Source: Varanus komodoensis (lineage: Eukaryota; Chordata; Lepidosauria; Squamata; Varanidae). From it: a DNA stretch of 64,000 nucleotides. Position numbers and translations under genes: made by a program. The notes beneath the pieces are model-generated. The model made no database searches, was not told the DNA's origin, and was given only the letters and a program-made list of their open reading frames with translations. The stretch lies in the NCBI RefSeq assembly GCF_004798865.1, contig NW_025336088.1:682001-746000 (forward strand), in the 5' to 3' direction. Shown here piece by piece: positions 11,903 through 23,100 of this stretch (its first letter is position 1; every line of letters begins with the position of its first letter).

Positions 11903-12382
11903 TTATTTGCAGGTGTGCACATCATAAACCCGGACGCACTCCTGGCAGCTGACGTAGCAGCACCAGTGGAAGATGCAGTGGCACTTCTCCTTTCTCTTCT
12001 CAGTTCTGGTGTTGTGGCCACGGCCACAGCAAAGCAAATCACATCCATCAATGCCATGAGAAGTCACGTTGCACATTCTGTCCCTGGTGCCAAATGAGCC
12101 AGTCTCAGGGTTGGGTTCACAGAAGTTGGGCGAGTTCTCATAATAGACCAAATCACGTTCTGTTGGCGGCTTGAAGAGAGCATACTTGGCGCGCAACGTC
12201 TCCACCCACCCACGGGATTCCCGGTGTTTTTCCACCACCATCTCTGAAGCACTGTCATACTTGTCCTTCAAGTAGTCACCAATGGCCCGGAAGTCTGGCT
12301 GGGCCCACCAACATGTTTTAACCTCACAGCTGCCTGAAAGGCCATGGCACTTGCATTTCAAGTGCATGTGGTCCAAGATAGT
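11903..12382 (-). CDS. WNT3: WNT3 exon 4 (last coding exon)
   Basis: This encodes residues 197-355 plus a TAA stop at 11905-11903. WNT3 is a secreted, palmitoleoylated ligand for Frizzled-LRP5/6 that activates beta-catenin signalling; it is needed for the body axis and for limb outgrowth. The exon has the acylation hairpin CHGLSGSC with serine 212, which fits the Frizzled groove, and the second N-glycosylation sequon NVT at 301. It also has the cysteine-rich C-terminal lobe ending in [11 protein letters not shown] and VHTCK. The blocks [18 protein letters not shown] and [16 protein letters not shown] identify WNT3 and not WNT3A. The acceptor AG is at 12384-12383 after a T-rich tract, and the exon is in phase with exon 3. 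Residue 299 is Met where mammals have Thr. Confidence 0.97.
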   Translation of the reverse strand, partial: TILDHMHLKCKCHGLSGSCEVKTCWWAQPDFRAIGDYLKDKYDSASEMVVEKHRESRGWVETLRAKYALFKPPTERDLVYYENSPNFCEPNPETGSFGTRDRMCNVTSHGIDGCDLLCCGRGHNTRTEKRKEKCHCIFHWCCYVSCQECVRVYDVHTCK

Positions 12383-14628
12383 CTATCCAGAACAAAACAA
12401 AAACATGGAAAATCAGCCTAGATAATAGCGGAGAAGTATTGAAGGAGCCAAGATTATAGTTTAGTGTGCCTGCTAGCCTGTCTCTTTGGACTGTCTCACC
12501 CTCTTTGCAGCCTGCCTCACTGATGCAAGGGGCCATCATACTTATTCTCTCTCCACCTCACATCCATTTTAAAACAAGCAGACCAAAAGTCCTCAGGTGG
12601 ACTATTAAGGCTAGCCATTCAGAGTGTTGCGTTTTGAGTTATGTGATGTGGATCTTTTGAAAGCCTCCTGGAAGTTCTCTATAGCAGCCAACTGCTGTGG
12701 CTTGTGACTGAAATGAGCACCTGAATAAAGGTCTGAGATCCAATTTGATTAATTTGTGTCATACAGGCACGTAAGAAATTGAGAGAAGCTTTCCAAGAAT
12801 TGAGCTTACAACAGTAAAACAAAAGACTTCAAGACAGGTCAAAATCAGATCTCCTTAGCAAGTTAATGAAGATTCAGTCTTGCTATAGATGAGTTGCTAA
12901 GATCTTACAAGCAGCAATTTATGTACAAATGAGATAAATATGAGATTTCTGGATTAGAATTTACTTTTAAAATAATATTTTATTGTTTCCTCATGGAAAA
13001 AAGCATAACCACATATCACAGAGAGAGAGAAAAATTGTGGTTATATAAATGTCTGCAGGATAAACTTTAGAGAAGCAAGAGAAATAGATATAATCTTGGT
13101 TACTCAGTTCTACAAATCCCCAAATTCCTTCCAAGCAATCTTTATGGTTTAGGTACAGCTACATTTTTCTAGTTAATTGCTAAGCTGATTTCTAGCAGAA
13201 CATAGACAATTCAGATAAATTCCTAGTCAGATTTTAATTTTGAAACTGCAGAGGGCAATTGTTCAAGAATTCAAATATAAATTATAAAGGTGTGATGAAT
13301 GATCATTTGCCAATAACACTTCAGACAACACCACCAAAAACCTGGTGCAAAACCAAATCTACAGTGAAGGGTTGATTTTATATACTCATTGAATCTTAAG
13401 AGTTGTCAGTGTCATGTACTACTGATATAATATTGCATTTCAGATATCCACAATGCAATTTTAAAGAAACATCAGAAAAGACCCACTTCCATATTACGTC
13501 TTTCAACTTTTTTTCTGATATATTTGAATATCCAAGTCCATATCCAACAAAACAGAATAAATCATCTCAGGTCATGAGTATCAAATCTGTAGCATCTTGA
13601 TATTTAGTTTCTCCCCTATTCCTTCTCTAATCCACTATAGGTAATGTTATAGATAAGTTAATAATCTTGGTAATAAAACATTCACTTTGTAGTGGATATA
13701 TGATATTAATTCAATATTTCTTCAAACTGTTCCTGAATTTGTTAAACAACCGTAAGATAATTTTCCTCAAAGTTCCTTGTTCAAAGAATCAAAGGTGTAG
13801 TAAGCTTAAAAGAGTTAAAAATAAACTTTCAGGATAGCCAGCTATTGTTAATCAAATGTTAATTGTCAGGAATTTCAAGCATCGTGCTAACTAGATCTAA
13901 ATATTCATTTGATGACTCTAACTGGGGTTAATCATGAACAAATTCTGTAGGAATAAGGATCAAACCCACCATTTTCTGTCCTTTGGTCAGCCGTATTCCT
14001 TCATTCAGGTGGTCTACATTTTTAAACATTTAGAAGTCTTTTCATATATATGCTTTCGATATTATTTTGTAATCTAAAAAGAAACTATTTAAACATTCCC
14101 TTTGAACTTTCTCAAGAGAAACGTTTAGTTTTCTCAATAGAGGTTGTGTAGCTACATTTAATCTCCTGCCTCTGCCACTAGGTTATTTCTGTGGCTGGCT
14201 AGTCTGGTGGCCAAACAACCAATCCTCATCCTCCTCTTCCTCAGTAATCTATGTATAGTGCCATGTTTGTGTTGGTTTTGGTTTTGATAAGCACTATGAA
14301 GACCAGGAGCCCTTTAGCAGCGGTTACTAGGGACTTGTTCTGCATTTCTTTTTCTGTGGCTAGGTAGGCCTGAGCCATGGTGACAGGGTAAAGGGGATGA
14401 ATGAGTGACAGAGCTTGCGTAGATAAAGCCAGTAAGTGCAAAGGGTTATTAACTGGTTGCTCCCTAAATAAGACCACCATGAGTCTGGGGTAACTGCATT
14501 GCTCAGTTGCCTGGATTTTCTGTTCTTGCACTAGAGGCCTGTCCAGGAATTCAGCCTGCCAGGAGCAAAACCATCTATATATCCACACCATGTTGGTTCA
14601 CAAAATGGTACAGAAGGGGTCTACTCAC
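12383..14628 (-). other. WNT3 intron 3
   Basis: The intron is bounded by a consensus donor GTGAGT (14628-14623) and an AG acceptor (12384-12383). It is 2,246 bp, AT-rich, and apparently free of recognisable transposons, microsatellites or open frames of interest. A short GA run is near 13021. Confidence 0.85.
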
Positions 14629-14894
14629 TGTTCTTCCAGCTTCGTTATTGTGCCTGTTCATGGCTGAGCGGGCATCTGGGCGGTTTTCTCGGGCATCCGC
14701 AAACTCCCGTGAAACAAGCACGCCAAAGTCAGCATCCTCACTGCAGCCTCCCCACTTCCATCCTTCACCAGGTGGGCCCTTGTGGTGTGAGTCGCAGCCA
14801 CAGATGGTGGAAGTGCCTTCTGCACAGGAACGTGTGACAGCAAAGGCCACCCCTGCTGAGGCAATGGCGTGCACAAAGGCAGATTCCCGTGTAG
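14629..14894 (-). CDS. WNT3: WNT3 exon 3
   Basis: The 266-nt exon completes the Ala108 codon and encodes residues 109-196, from TRESAFVHAI through AEGTSTICGCDSHHKGPP to NNEAGRT. This is the core of the N-terminal alpha-helical domain of the Wnt fold, with conserved cysteines in SCAEG and CGCD. It is bounded by the acceptor tgcag (14899-14895) and the donor gtgagt. Length and phase equal those recalled for mammalian WNT3. Residue 188 is Arg where mammals have Lys. There is no frame break. Confidence 0.97.
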
Positions 14895-15734
14895 CTGCAA
14901 ATGAAGGTTACGGGAAGAAAAGCTGCAGTTACCTGCAGATCTTGTCAGCTGCCTTGGTTCCATGCAAGATATAGGATATACAAGGCAGGACATAAATATG
15001 ATTGTGATTATTTTGATAGCAGTGAAACAACCTTCCTTCTACCATCTAAGTAACTATGGGTCTAGCATTTGAAAGGTGAGGTCCACAATTCCAAGGCCCA
15101 CTGTGGTCTCTTGCAGTCAGTCAAGGGCAACTACATGCCTCTGCCTCTTCTTTTCAGAACAGCTTTCCGGACTATGATCTGCAGAAGCTTAAGTGGCTAA
15201 AATAACTGACTTCTTAAAGGAGGCTGCCTGCTATGTCTCCCAGCGATTTCATTTTTCAGCATTGCCTTCCAATCAGTCTTGACTGGGGGCAGATCCTTCT
15301 GCCATGATCATTCAGTCACTCCCCATTCAAATATGCAACAGAATTAGACTGAGATTTCTTAAGGTTTGGCTGCTGCTGCTATTTTTCATGTTGGTGGTAT
15401 TTCTATTTTTAAAAACTGAAATAATTGTCAAATGTCATAGGTTAAAGAGCCTATATATAAAGAATGATGTAAAAGAGCCCACAAAAGCCTCTGGCTCATG
15501 CCTTGGGCAGTGCCATCTAGTTTTCATCTCTTCCTCAGATTGGCTTTTGACAAGCAGTTTAGCATTACAGCTGAACTCTTGTAAACTACAGTTAACCTTG
15601 GGTATAGTTAGTTGAAACAAGCCAAATTTATAAAGTTCTGGTTTGAATTTGGTTTGCTTTAAACAGACCATTTTTTACTATGGTGAGTTCGCCAAACGGG
15701 TATCCTTCAAGGTGTTTTAGACTTTAGTGCCCAT

Positions 15735-15812
15735 TTTCCCCAACCAGCATGGCCAATGCTTAAGAATGCTGGGCCTTGTGATCTAAAAGATCTGGGAGGC
15801 ACCAGGCAGGGG
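15735..15812. mobile_element. Partial inverted-repeat MITE
   Basis: The text 'ccccaaccagcatggccaat' and, further on, 'gatctgggaggcaccaggca' with 'ggggaa' matches the middle and right arm of the fold-back element at 7574-7717. The left end is eroded. Confidence 0.45.
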
Positions 15813-16129
15813 AATAAGTTATGGTCTGTCATGATGTCTGTGCTGAGCCAATACGTTCATTTTCTCCATTGTATGAAACATTGTAAACTTCCTCGAAAAT
15901 TTTTTATTGAAAAGTGGGATGGAATGTCTGTTGGCCTCCGTAGAGGCCTGGCCAGAAATGCAGGGTGTGGGCTCCTCTGAGTGAGGATAAGCAGCTCTAG
16001 TTTCTCTTGCCAACTCTAAAAGCAGCCATTTTTTCAACTCCAAAAAGGTGGCCTGCACCTCCAGGAGAAATTCAGGACACGCTGAAAACGCTGGGCCAGT
16101 GTGGTTCCCTGCTGGGATGCTGTCTTAAA

Positions 16130-17060
16130 ATCTGGTGACCCAGGGTGTAAAACTAAACTCTGAGAGGGCGGCCATCTCAGGATTACTACCTTGGAACCAG
16201 CTGAGCGCTCCGAAGGTCTGTGAAAAGCCCGCCTGAAAAAGCACCCCCCCGCACTTTGCCCCTCTCCCAGGCATGGAATTATTTGGTGGCTGAAAGTTAG
16301 GAGTGGGGGTTGGAGTTGCTGCGGAGAGATTTTCCCGTGATAGAAGAGAAGTTCCCAGAAGCAGCGAAGGGGCTGGGGGGGATTAGGGGCTCCTGACAGA
16401 GCTTCACTGTAATTGTCTGCGATCCAAGCCCTGTTACCTGCTGGGACACTCCATTTGCCATTGTCTGCGGAGTGTCACACTGTATTACCCACATAATGTG
16501 GAGTGTTTCCGCCGGGCCCAGCAGTACCCACGCTGGCATTCCCCGCAGCCACCCCTTGGCAACGGGGCTCGCATTCACCCTGCGCGGAGCCCACCAGTCA
16601 GGCTCGGAAATCTCTATTGAGGGCTCTGACGCTGGTCCTCCCTCCTGGGCTCCGAGTGGCAAAAGGGCGTGCGAATGGCGCGGGGCTGTGAAACAGTTCA
16701 AGGTCTGCAATGATATCCCTTGCCCTGGCGCACAGTGGGGATTGACGCTGAGCTCTTTTCTCCCGAACATAAGCTCATTTTCTCTCCCTCCCCACCACCC
16801 GCACTGCCTTTAAATCTCTTGCGTTTATATCCAGTCTCCTCTTTAAATGCAAATTTGTCATCTGTGTCACTGCTAAAAACCACCGCTGGGTTATCACAAT
16901 GCTTATGTAGGCCATTTTTCAGCCCGCAGAGCTGGGGTCTCATTCGCCTAAAGCAGAAGAGCCCCGAAGATACCGATTTTGTCATGCATAGGTGGTAGCA
17001 CTTTGCAACTTTTCCACTGACCCTTTAACCCCACTCTGAGCCATGAGGCCCACCTTTCAT
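16130..17060. promoter_or_regulatory. CpG-rich unique block in WNT3 intron 2, candidate control element
   Basis: Roughly 35 CpG dinucleotides lie in about 900 bp, while the surrounding intron has almost none. No transposon is recognisable. The block holds two 8-bp inverted arms, gacactcc at 16445-16452 and ggagtgtc at 16469-16476, with a third ggagtgt at 16500-16506. It also holds a ccattgt SOX-like site between the arms and an octamer-like atgcaaat near 16846. Overlapping open frames on both strands (157 and 113 codons) look like a by-product of base composition. It could be an enhancer or an alternative promoter; this is inference from composition only. Confidence 0.4.
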
Positions 17061-17397
17061 TGGAAAACAAAAACAAAAAGCAAAAGCTTTCCGCCTTCTC
17101 CTTCCTGTATTTGGCCTCGGCCTTCCTGTGTCTGAGCTGCACTACTTCAAACTGTAGGAGCAGGTTCACAAACCTGAATGTTCTATACAAAGAAGTTCTT
17201 GCATAGAGAGCAAGGTTCCTTGTCCGGCTTTCCAACATCCTGATTTTCTTTGGTTAAAGACTTTTTTTGCATGGAGGAGTATACACTTGTACAAGCCCCC
17301 ACCTCCCTTCTGAGGTGGTACAGTCCAGACCCAAGTTTATCCTCAAGTGCAACGAGATCTTTCTCCCATAGTTGGCTCCCTTTAGAATACAGGTTAG

Positions 17398-19655
17398 GCT
17401 TAAATTGAAGAAAGTAGGGGAAAACACTAGGTCACTCAGGTATGACCTAAATCATATCCCTCATGAATAGAGGTGACAAATAGATTTAAGGAATTAGATC
17501 TGATAGACAGAGTGCCTGAAGAACTATGGACGGAGGTTAACAACATTGTACAAGAGGTAGCAACTAAAAACATCCCAAAGAAAAAAAATGCGAGAAAGCA
17601 AAATGGCTGTCTGAAGAAGCTTTACAAATAGCTGAGGAAAGAAGGGAAGCGAAAGGCAAGGGAGAAAGAGAAAGATACACCCAATTGAATGCAGAATTCC
17701 AGAGAATAGCTAGAAGAGATGATAATGCTTTCTTAAATGCTTTCTTAAATGAAGAAATAGAAGAGAACAAAAGAACAGGGAGGACCAGAGAACTCATCAA
17801 GAAAATTGGAGATATGAAGGGAACGTTTCATGCAAAGATGGGCATGATAAAGGACTAAAATGGCAGGGACGTAACAGAGGCAGAAGGGATTAAGAAGAGG
17901 TGGCAAGATTACACAGAGGAACTATACAAGAAAGAGCTTAACGTCCCTGATAACTAACCACGATGGGGTGGTCACTGACCTCGAGCCGGACATCCTGGAA
18001 TGTGAAGTCAAATGGGCCTTAGGAAGTCTGAGCAACAACAAAGCTAGCAGAGGTGACAGTAGTCCAGCTGAGCTATTCAAAATCTTAAAAGACAATGCAA
18101 TAAAAGTGCTACACTCAATATGCCAGCAAATTTGGAAAACTCAACAGTGGCCACAGGATTGGAAAAAGTCAGTCTACATTCCGGTCCCAAAGAAGGGCAA
18201 TGCCAAAGAATGTTCAAACTACCGCACCATTGCACTCATTTCACATGCTAGCAAAGTGATGCTCAAAATCCTACAAGCTAGGCTCCAGCAGTATGTGGAC
18301 CGAGAACTACCAGAAGTACAGGCAGGATTTTGAAGAGGTAGAGGAATTAGAGATCAAATTGCCAACATACACTGGATCATGGAGAAAGCTAGGGAGTTCC
18401 AGAAAAACATCTGCTTCATTGACTATGCTAAAGCCTTTGATTGTGTGGATCACAACAAATTGTGGCAAGTTCTTAAAGAGACGGGAGTACCAGAGCATCT
18501 TATTTGTCTCTTGAGAAACCTATATGCAGGTTAAGAAACCACTGAGAACTGGACATGGAACCACTGATTGGTTCAAAAGTGAGAAAGGAGTTTGGCTAGG
18601 CTGTATACCGTCGCCCTGCCTATTTAACTTAAATGCAGAGCACATCATGAGAAAGGCGGGGCTAGATGAATCACAAGTTGGAATTAAAATTGCTGGGAGA
18701 AATATTAACAACCTCAGATATGCAGATGATACCACTCTCATGGCAGAAAGTGAAGAGGAACTAAAGAGCCTCTTGATGCGGGTGAAGGAGGAGAGTGCAA
18801 AAGTTGGCTTGAAACTCAACATTAAGAAAACTAAGATCATGGCATCTGGTCCTCTCACTTCCTGGCAAATAGATGGGGAAGAAATGGAGGTAGTGACAGA
18901 TTTTATTTTCCTGGGCTCCAAGATCACTTTTGATGGGGACTGCAGCCATGAAATTAAAAGACGCTTGTTCCTGGGGAGGAAAGCTCTGGCAAATCTAGAC
19001 AGCACTCTAAAACGCAGAGACATCACCCTGCCAACAAAATTGCATATAGTTAAGGCTACTGTTTTCCCAGTTGCAATGTGTGGCTGTGAAAGTTGGAGCA
19101 TAAGGAAGGCTGAGCACCAGAGAACTGAGGCCTTTGAATTGTGGTGCTGGAGGAGAGCCCTGCAAGCCCCTTGGACCGCAAGGCGATCAAACTGGTCAGT
19201 CCTAGAGGAGATCAACCCTGACTGCTCTTTAGAAGGCCTGATACTGAAGATGAAACTCAAATACTTTGGCCGCCTAATGAGAAGGAAGGACTCCCTGGAG
19301 CCTAATGCTGGGAACAATAGATGGCAAAAGAAGAAGGGGACGGCAGAGGATGAGGTGGCTAGATGGAGTCACTGAAGCAGTTGGTGTGAGCTTAAGTGGA
19401 CTCCGGGGGATGGTAGANNNNNNNNNNNNNNNNNNNNNNNNNNNNNNNNNNNNNNNNNNNNNNNNNNNNNNNNNNNNNNNNNNNNNNNNNNNNNNNNNNN
19501 NNNNNNNNNNNNNNNNNTGGAGTCACTGAAGCAGTTGGTGTGAGCTTAAGTGGACTCCGGGGGATGGTGGAGGACAGGAAGGCCTGGAGGAATGTTGTCC
19601 ATGGGGTCGCGATGGGTCGGACACAACTTCGCGAGTAACAACAACAACAACAACA
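17398..19655 (+). mobile_element. BovB (RTE clade) LINE, 5'-truncated and broken
   Basis: The endonuclease domain is missing. From 17398 the pre-RT linker is readable ('RVPEELWTEV' near 17505, 'AKWLSEEALQIAEERREAK' near 17596). An open frame at 17968-18333 covers RT blocks 0-2 (LEPDILECEVKWALGS, PKKGNAKECSNYRTIALIS, VQAGF). A second at 18524-19375 carries the catalytic YADD (residues 66-69) and the C-terminal FELWCWRR block. The usual GVRQGC motif reads GVWLGC. Breaks include TGA at 18331-18333, TAA at 18532-18534, a 2-nt shift just after it and another shift near 19300. The tail 'ggtcgcgatgggtcggacac' and (AAC)n at 19637-19654 are typical of BovB. BovB is known for transfer between squamates and ruminants. 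Confidence 0.93.
19418..19517. other. Assembly gap, exactly 100 N, with duplicated flanks
   Basis: The 54 bases before the gap (19364-19417) and the 54 bases after it (19518-19571) are the same except for one base (19415 a, 19569 g). A 100-N run is the usual placeholder for a gap of unknown size. The simplest reading is two contig ends that overlap in the BovB 3' region and were placed side by side and not merged. Confidence 0.95.
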
Positions 19656-20988
19656 GAATACAGTTGTGGTCGCACTGAGGTGGCCCACCTTGGATGGGAC
19701 TCCTCTGAAGATCACAGCCAATTGGGAGCCATGCTCTGCTGGCAAATTCAAAACAATTAACAGCTGTTACTACTTCTCTAGCCTTGGCACACATTGGCAA
19801 AATCTAAGTTGCTTGGTAGCTCATATCTTTGGTTTTACATGCAGAGGTAATCTATCTCTCTTCTGGTGCCTTTGCCCTAAGGACAGATAGAGATGATCAA
19901 TAAACAAGTAGGAATTTACCAAGGTGGGCTTACAATTGTGTCTATGGAGTTTTACCCAGATGTCCCCATGTTTCCAAGATGGTGAAGACAATGTTCCAAC
20001 GTGTTTGCAGGTGCCCATTAGGCTGAGCCATCTCTTAGTATAGTGATTTGCACTCTAAAGCTACATTGTTCGGTTAGAAAAAATGAGGGAGGAAAAAGGG
20101 TAAGCGGACAGCACTGCAAAATAATGTATGGTTAAGAATTGCATTATTTTTACGATCAATAGCTCCCATCCAATTAAATAAATACAAATATATAATGGTG
20201 TATATTACAGCAAACCTTGGGCATTTTCCACTGTACAAGCAATTAAATGGAGAAGGAGCTGGGCAGCTTCTTGCATAGCTTTTCATTTATTTCAATGGAA
20301 CTTGCACAGGCATTTTTGATAGAGGGTCAGGTGCTTTGTGTACCAGGACTTGTAGTAATACAGTGATCTTTTGGACTGATGGTATAAACTTAGAATCAAA
20401 GGAAAAGCTATTTAGGGAGAATGGTAGTGGTAAAATACTTTCCAGCTGGAAAGGCACTACAAATGGCACAACTTTAAGCCCATTTCAATTAATTCCTACT
20501 TTGTAAATAGTTATCTTCTATCTGATTTTCTGAGTAGTTTGAAGGTAGGTTTCTCTCTCTTTGCTCATGCAGTAATATTTGGGACAGTTTCTCTGTGCTG
20601 CTTTTGGTTGTTTTTCTGATATAAAACGATCAAGCAATTACTTCTAACCCAATACATCCCCACATAGGAATTTAGGTGTTAAATTCATTTTTTAAAAACA
20701 TACAAACCCCCACATAATCAGTTTTTAACTTTGAAGTTTTGAATTCGTATTTCCAATTCATCCAATTTCTGCAGAATTTCTATAAATTCTGTATGAACAC
20801 ATGAATTTGCCATCTAGAGTCTTTGGCTCATCCAACTCTTTGCTGACTACCTGGACCCTTCCCAATGGCAGAGGGAAGCCTTTCTCAGTCCTGCTGCCAC
20901 AGGCTTTCTCATAACAGAAGATGCCAAGAGTGCAATTGGGAACCCGCAGCTTGACGTGCCCTCCCAGTCCCACCCTCTTATGCTGTAC

Positions 20989-21230
20989 CTTTATCTAGAA
21001 CAGGCCCAAAAATGGCCAAGCTGTCATCAATTGTGGTGCAATTCCAGCGCCGCCCCCGGAACTGATGTTGGCACTCCTGGATTCCCAGCTTCACGCCCTC
21101 AGCTACACTGGGCATGATCTCGATGTAGTTGCGGCAGAACCGAAGTTGCTTGGGTACTAAGCCAGGAATGGACCCACACAAGATTGGCTGGGAGCCCAGT
21201 GAAGTATACTGTTGGCCTAATGCAAGGGAC
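20989..21230 (-). CDS. WNT3: WNT3 exon 2
   Basis: The 242-nt exon supplies the last base of Trp27, residues 28-107 and the first base of Ala108. It reads SLALGQQYTSLGSQPILCGS, then GLVPKQLRFCRNYIEIMPSV, RGRRWNCTTIDD and FGPVLDK. It contains the first conserved cysteines of the mature protein and the N90 glycosylation sequon (NCT). The acceptor is strong (ctctctgcag, 21240-21231). The donor GTACAG is less usual. The signal-peptide exon (exon 1, about 27 residues) is not in the window, so the protein is known here only from residue 27 onward. Residue 43 is Ile where mammals have Leu. Confidence 0.97.
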
Positions 21231-21663
21231 CTGCAGAGAGAGAAGAGGAACAGTCCGCACCGGAAAGGGAGTCAGGCGCTTGAGCTGCCCACATCCCAAC
21301 TGCTGCTGCACAAAATGCAAGATTTCCTAGCATAAGATGCAGAGATTTGGGGCATCTATTTGATATATTCATGCAGAGGCAACAGTCATGGTGGTCAAAA
21401 GAAAGCATTTTGCTCATAGGCAACTTGACTGTAATTACCAGGCGCTGTGTGTGAGAACTGTGGGGTGCTCTTCAACTTCATCTCCTACTTCTGAGCACCC
21501 AGAGTGCCTGTCTCTGATTGCTGAAGTGGGCAGATTGTGGTTTGATTGGAAAGGCACTTCTTGATCCCTGGGGTGGATTTCAGGGTCAGCCCAGCCTATG
21601 TAATTGTTTTAAGGGCTAGGACTGACACAGCTACTTGTTTTTGCCGTTCTTCTTCATGCTACT

Positions 21664-21845
21664 GTTGTTAGATTGCATTTCATCCCACCTCTTTTCTTCT
21701 GGCAAGGAACCCAGGGCAGCTTTTGTTTATACTCATGACAACAACTCTGTGATGTAGGTCAGGCTGAGAGTCTGTGATTAGCCCATAATCATCTAGTAAG
21801 TTCTGTGGCCAAGCAGGGACTTGAACCCAGATCTAGATTAAAACC
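21664..21845 (-). mobile_element. tRNA-derived SINE, antisense
   Basis: Same family as 2146-2378: '+' text 'aagcagggacttgaacccag' is the complement of the tRNA-like B-box region, followed leftward by the 'gggctaatcacagactctca' block and an L2-like tail. Confidence 0.65.
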
Positions 21846-22124
21846 CAAATGGATAATTTTTCTAGCCTAAAACCTATTTTACAAATGCTACCCAGGGGCT
21901 TTTGACTTGTCCATTGAAAAAAGACCCTTGGACTGGATGGACCATGGCATCCTTAACCAGGTGTCTTGGTTCTCTAACCAGGTGTCTGCCATTCTTGCCA
22001 GAAAGATGTAAGGACAAGAGGCTATGACCAAGCACTCTTAGTTCCCCAGGGAGGTGGGGGGGGGGTAAGAGATGAAGACCAAGAAGCTTAGGCAGAGTTT
22101 TATGCCACCTGCTCCTGAATTTAA

Positions 22125-22236
22125 AGCAGTCTCCCCCAAGTAGCTGCCCTCAAAAAGTGCCCTTGGCTATGCTGCTTGTGTTGATGGGAGCAGTAGTTCA
22201 ACATAGTAGAGGTCATCAGGTTGGGAAACACTGCTT
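22125..22236. mobile_element. Inverted-repeat MITE copy
   Basis: The ends agcagtctcccccaag and (reverse complement) aagcagtgtttcccaacc are imperfect inverted repeats. The inner text 'gatgggagcagtagttcaac' matches the core of the family seen at 7574-7717. Confidence 0.55.
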
Positions 22237-23080
22237 AGCATCTGCACCCAGGATAATTTGTAATGTTCAGGGGCTCTGGTGACAGGTGTGCAGAGTCTCT
22301 TTAGGGTCACTATTGGTATAAAATAGGATCTTTCAAAGTAGATATTTTAAATATGTAAAACCACAGTCATCAACAGAAACAAACTTTAGTATATGTAAGT
22401 GCATTTATTCATATTCATCATTCATCTTTTCTTTCCGAAGTATCAACATTTGGATCACAAGCAACTCATATATTGGTGTGTGTGCAGAGCCTCTTTTTCC
22501 CCCTTAGCCTGTAAAATTATTAAGTGTTGACAGTATTTAATTAAACCCATTCTGCCCTTTCTACAGGGACTGTATGATTCCTGGGGAAAGAACCGCCATG
22601 TTTGTGTGTCCTGTACAGCATCCAGCACTGAAGGAAATGTTACATCCAAGATGAAGTAACTCTGCCAGGATAAACAGCTTTGATAGCTGTAAATATTTAT
22701 GTCTGGATCACAAATTGGAAATTGGAGAAAACTAGAATAACTGCCAGCCGGTTTCTTTACCTGGGGAGCTATCCAAGAGAAGGTGCTGAACCTGTTTTCT
22801 GGGAGCTGCTTAGCCCACCTACAGGAAAGTTTGGTTGCCCCAACGTGGAGAATCAACTGAGCTTACTAGAGCCTTCCCAATTTAAATTCATTGAATATTC
22901 ATAGTCTGTTTAAAGGGCTTCGGGATGGCTAATAACCAGGACATATTTCCAGTTTGACCTCACTATCCTAAGTCAAATGCAGGCATGGTGTAACAAAAGA
23001 AGTTAATATAGGAAAAGGCAGAAATAATCTTTTTTTTTTTAAATCCACTAATCTTGCCACTTTGCAATGGAAAGAACTTT

Positions 23081-23100
23081 AATCAATCAATCAATCAATC
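23081..23100. repeat. (AATC)n microsatellite
   Basis: Five AATC units in a row. Confidence 0.9.

Larger units (their letters stand above)
14895..20988 (-). other. WNT3 intron 2
   Basis: This 6.1-kb intron (including a 100-N gap) runs from the donor at 20988-20987 (GTACAG, weaker than consensus at +5) to the acceptor at 14896-14895. It contains a partial inverted-repeat element near 15.74-15.81 kb, a CpG-rich unique block at about 16.13-17.06 kb and a BovB LINE at 17.40-19.66 kb. The rest, 19.66-20.98 kb, is unique AT-rich DNA with no recognisable feature. Confidence 0.85.

Noticed and set aside
11777-12097. 106-codon + frame over WNT3 exon 4
   Set aside because: Antisense shadow of the WNT3 coding exon.
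16297-16813. Overlapping 157- and 113-codon frames in the CpG-rich block
   Set aside because: GC-rich sequence has few stops; neither frame shows a domain, splice sites in phase or family resemblance.
18520-19317. 265-codon open frame on the minus strand opposite the BovB RT
   Set aside because: It is the mirror of the BovB coding strand, which explains every block; no separate similarity.
19305-19529. X-containing protein across the N gap
   Set aside because: Product of translating the placeholder N run.
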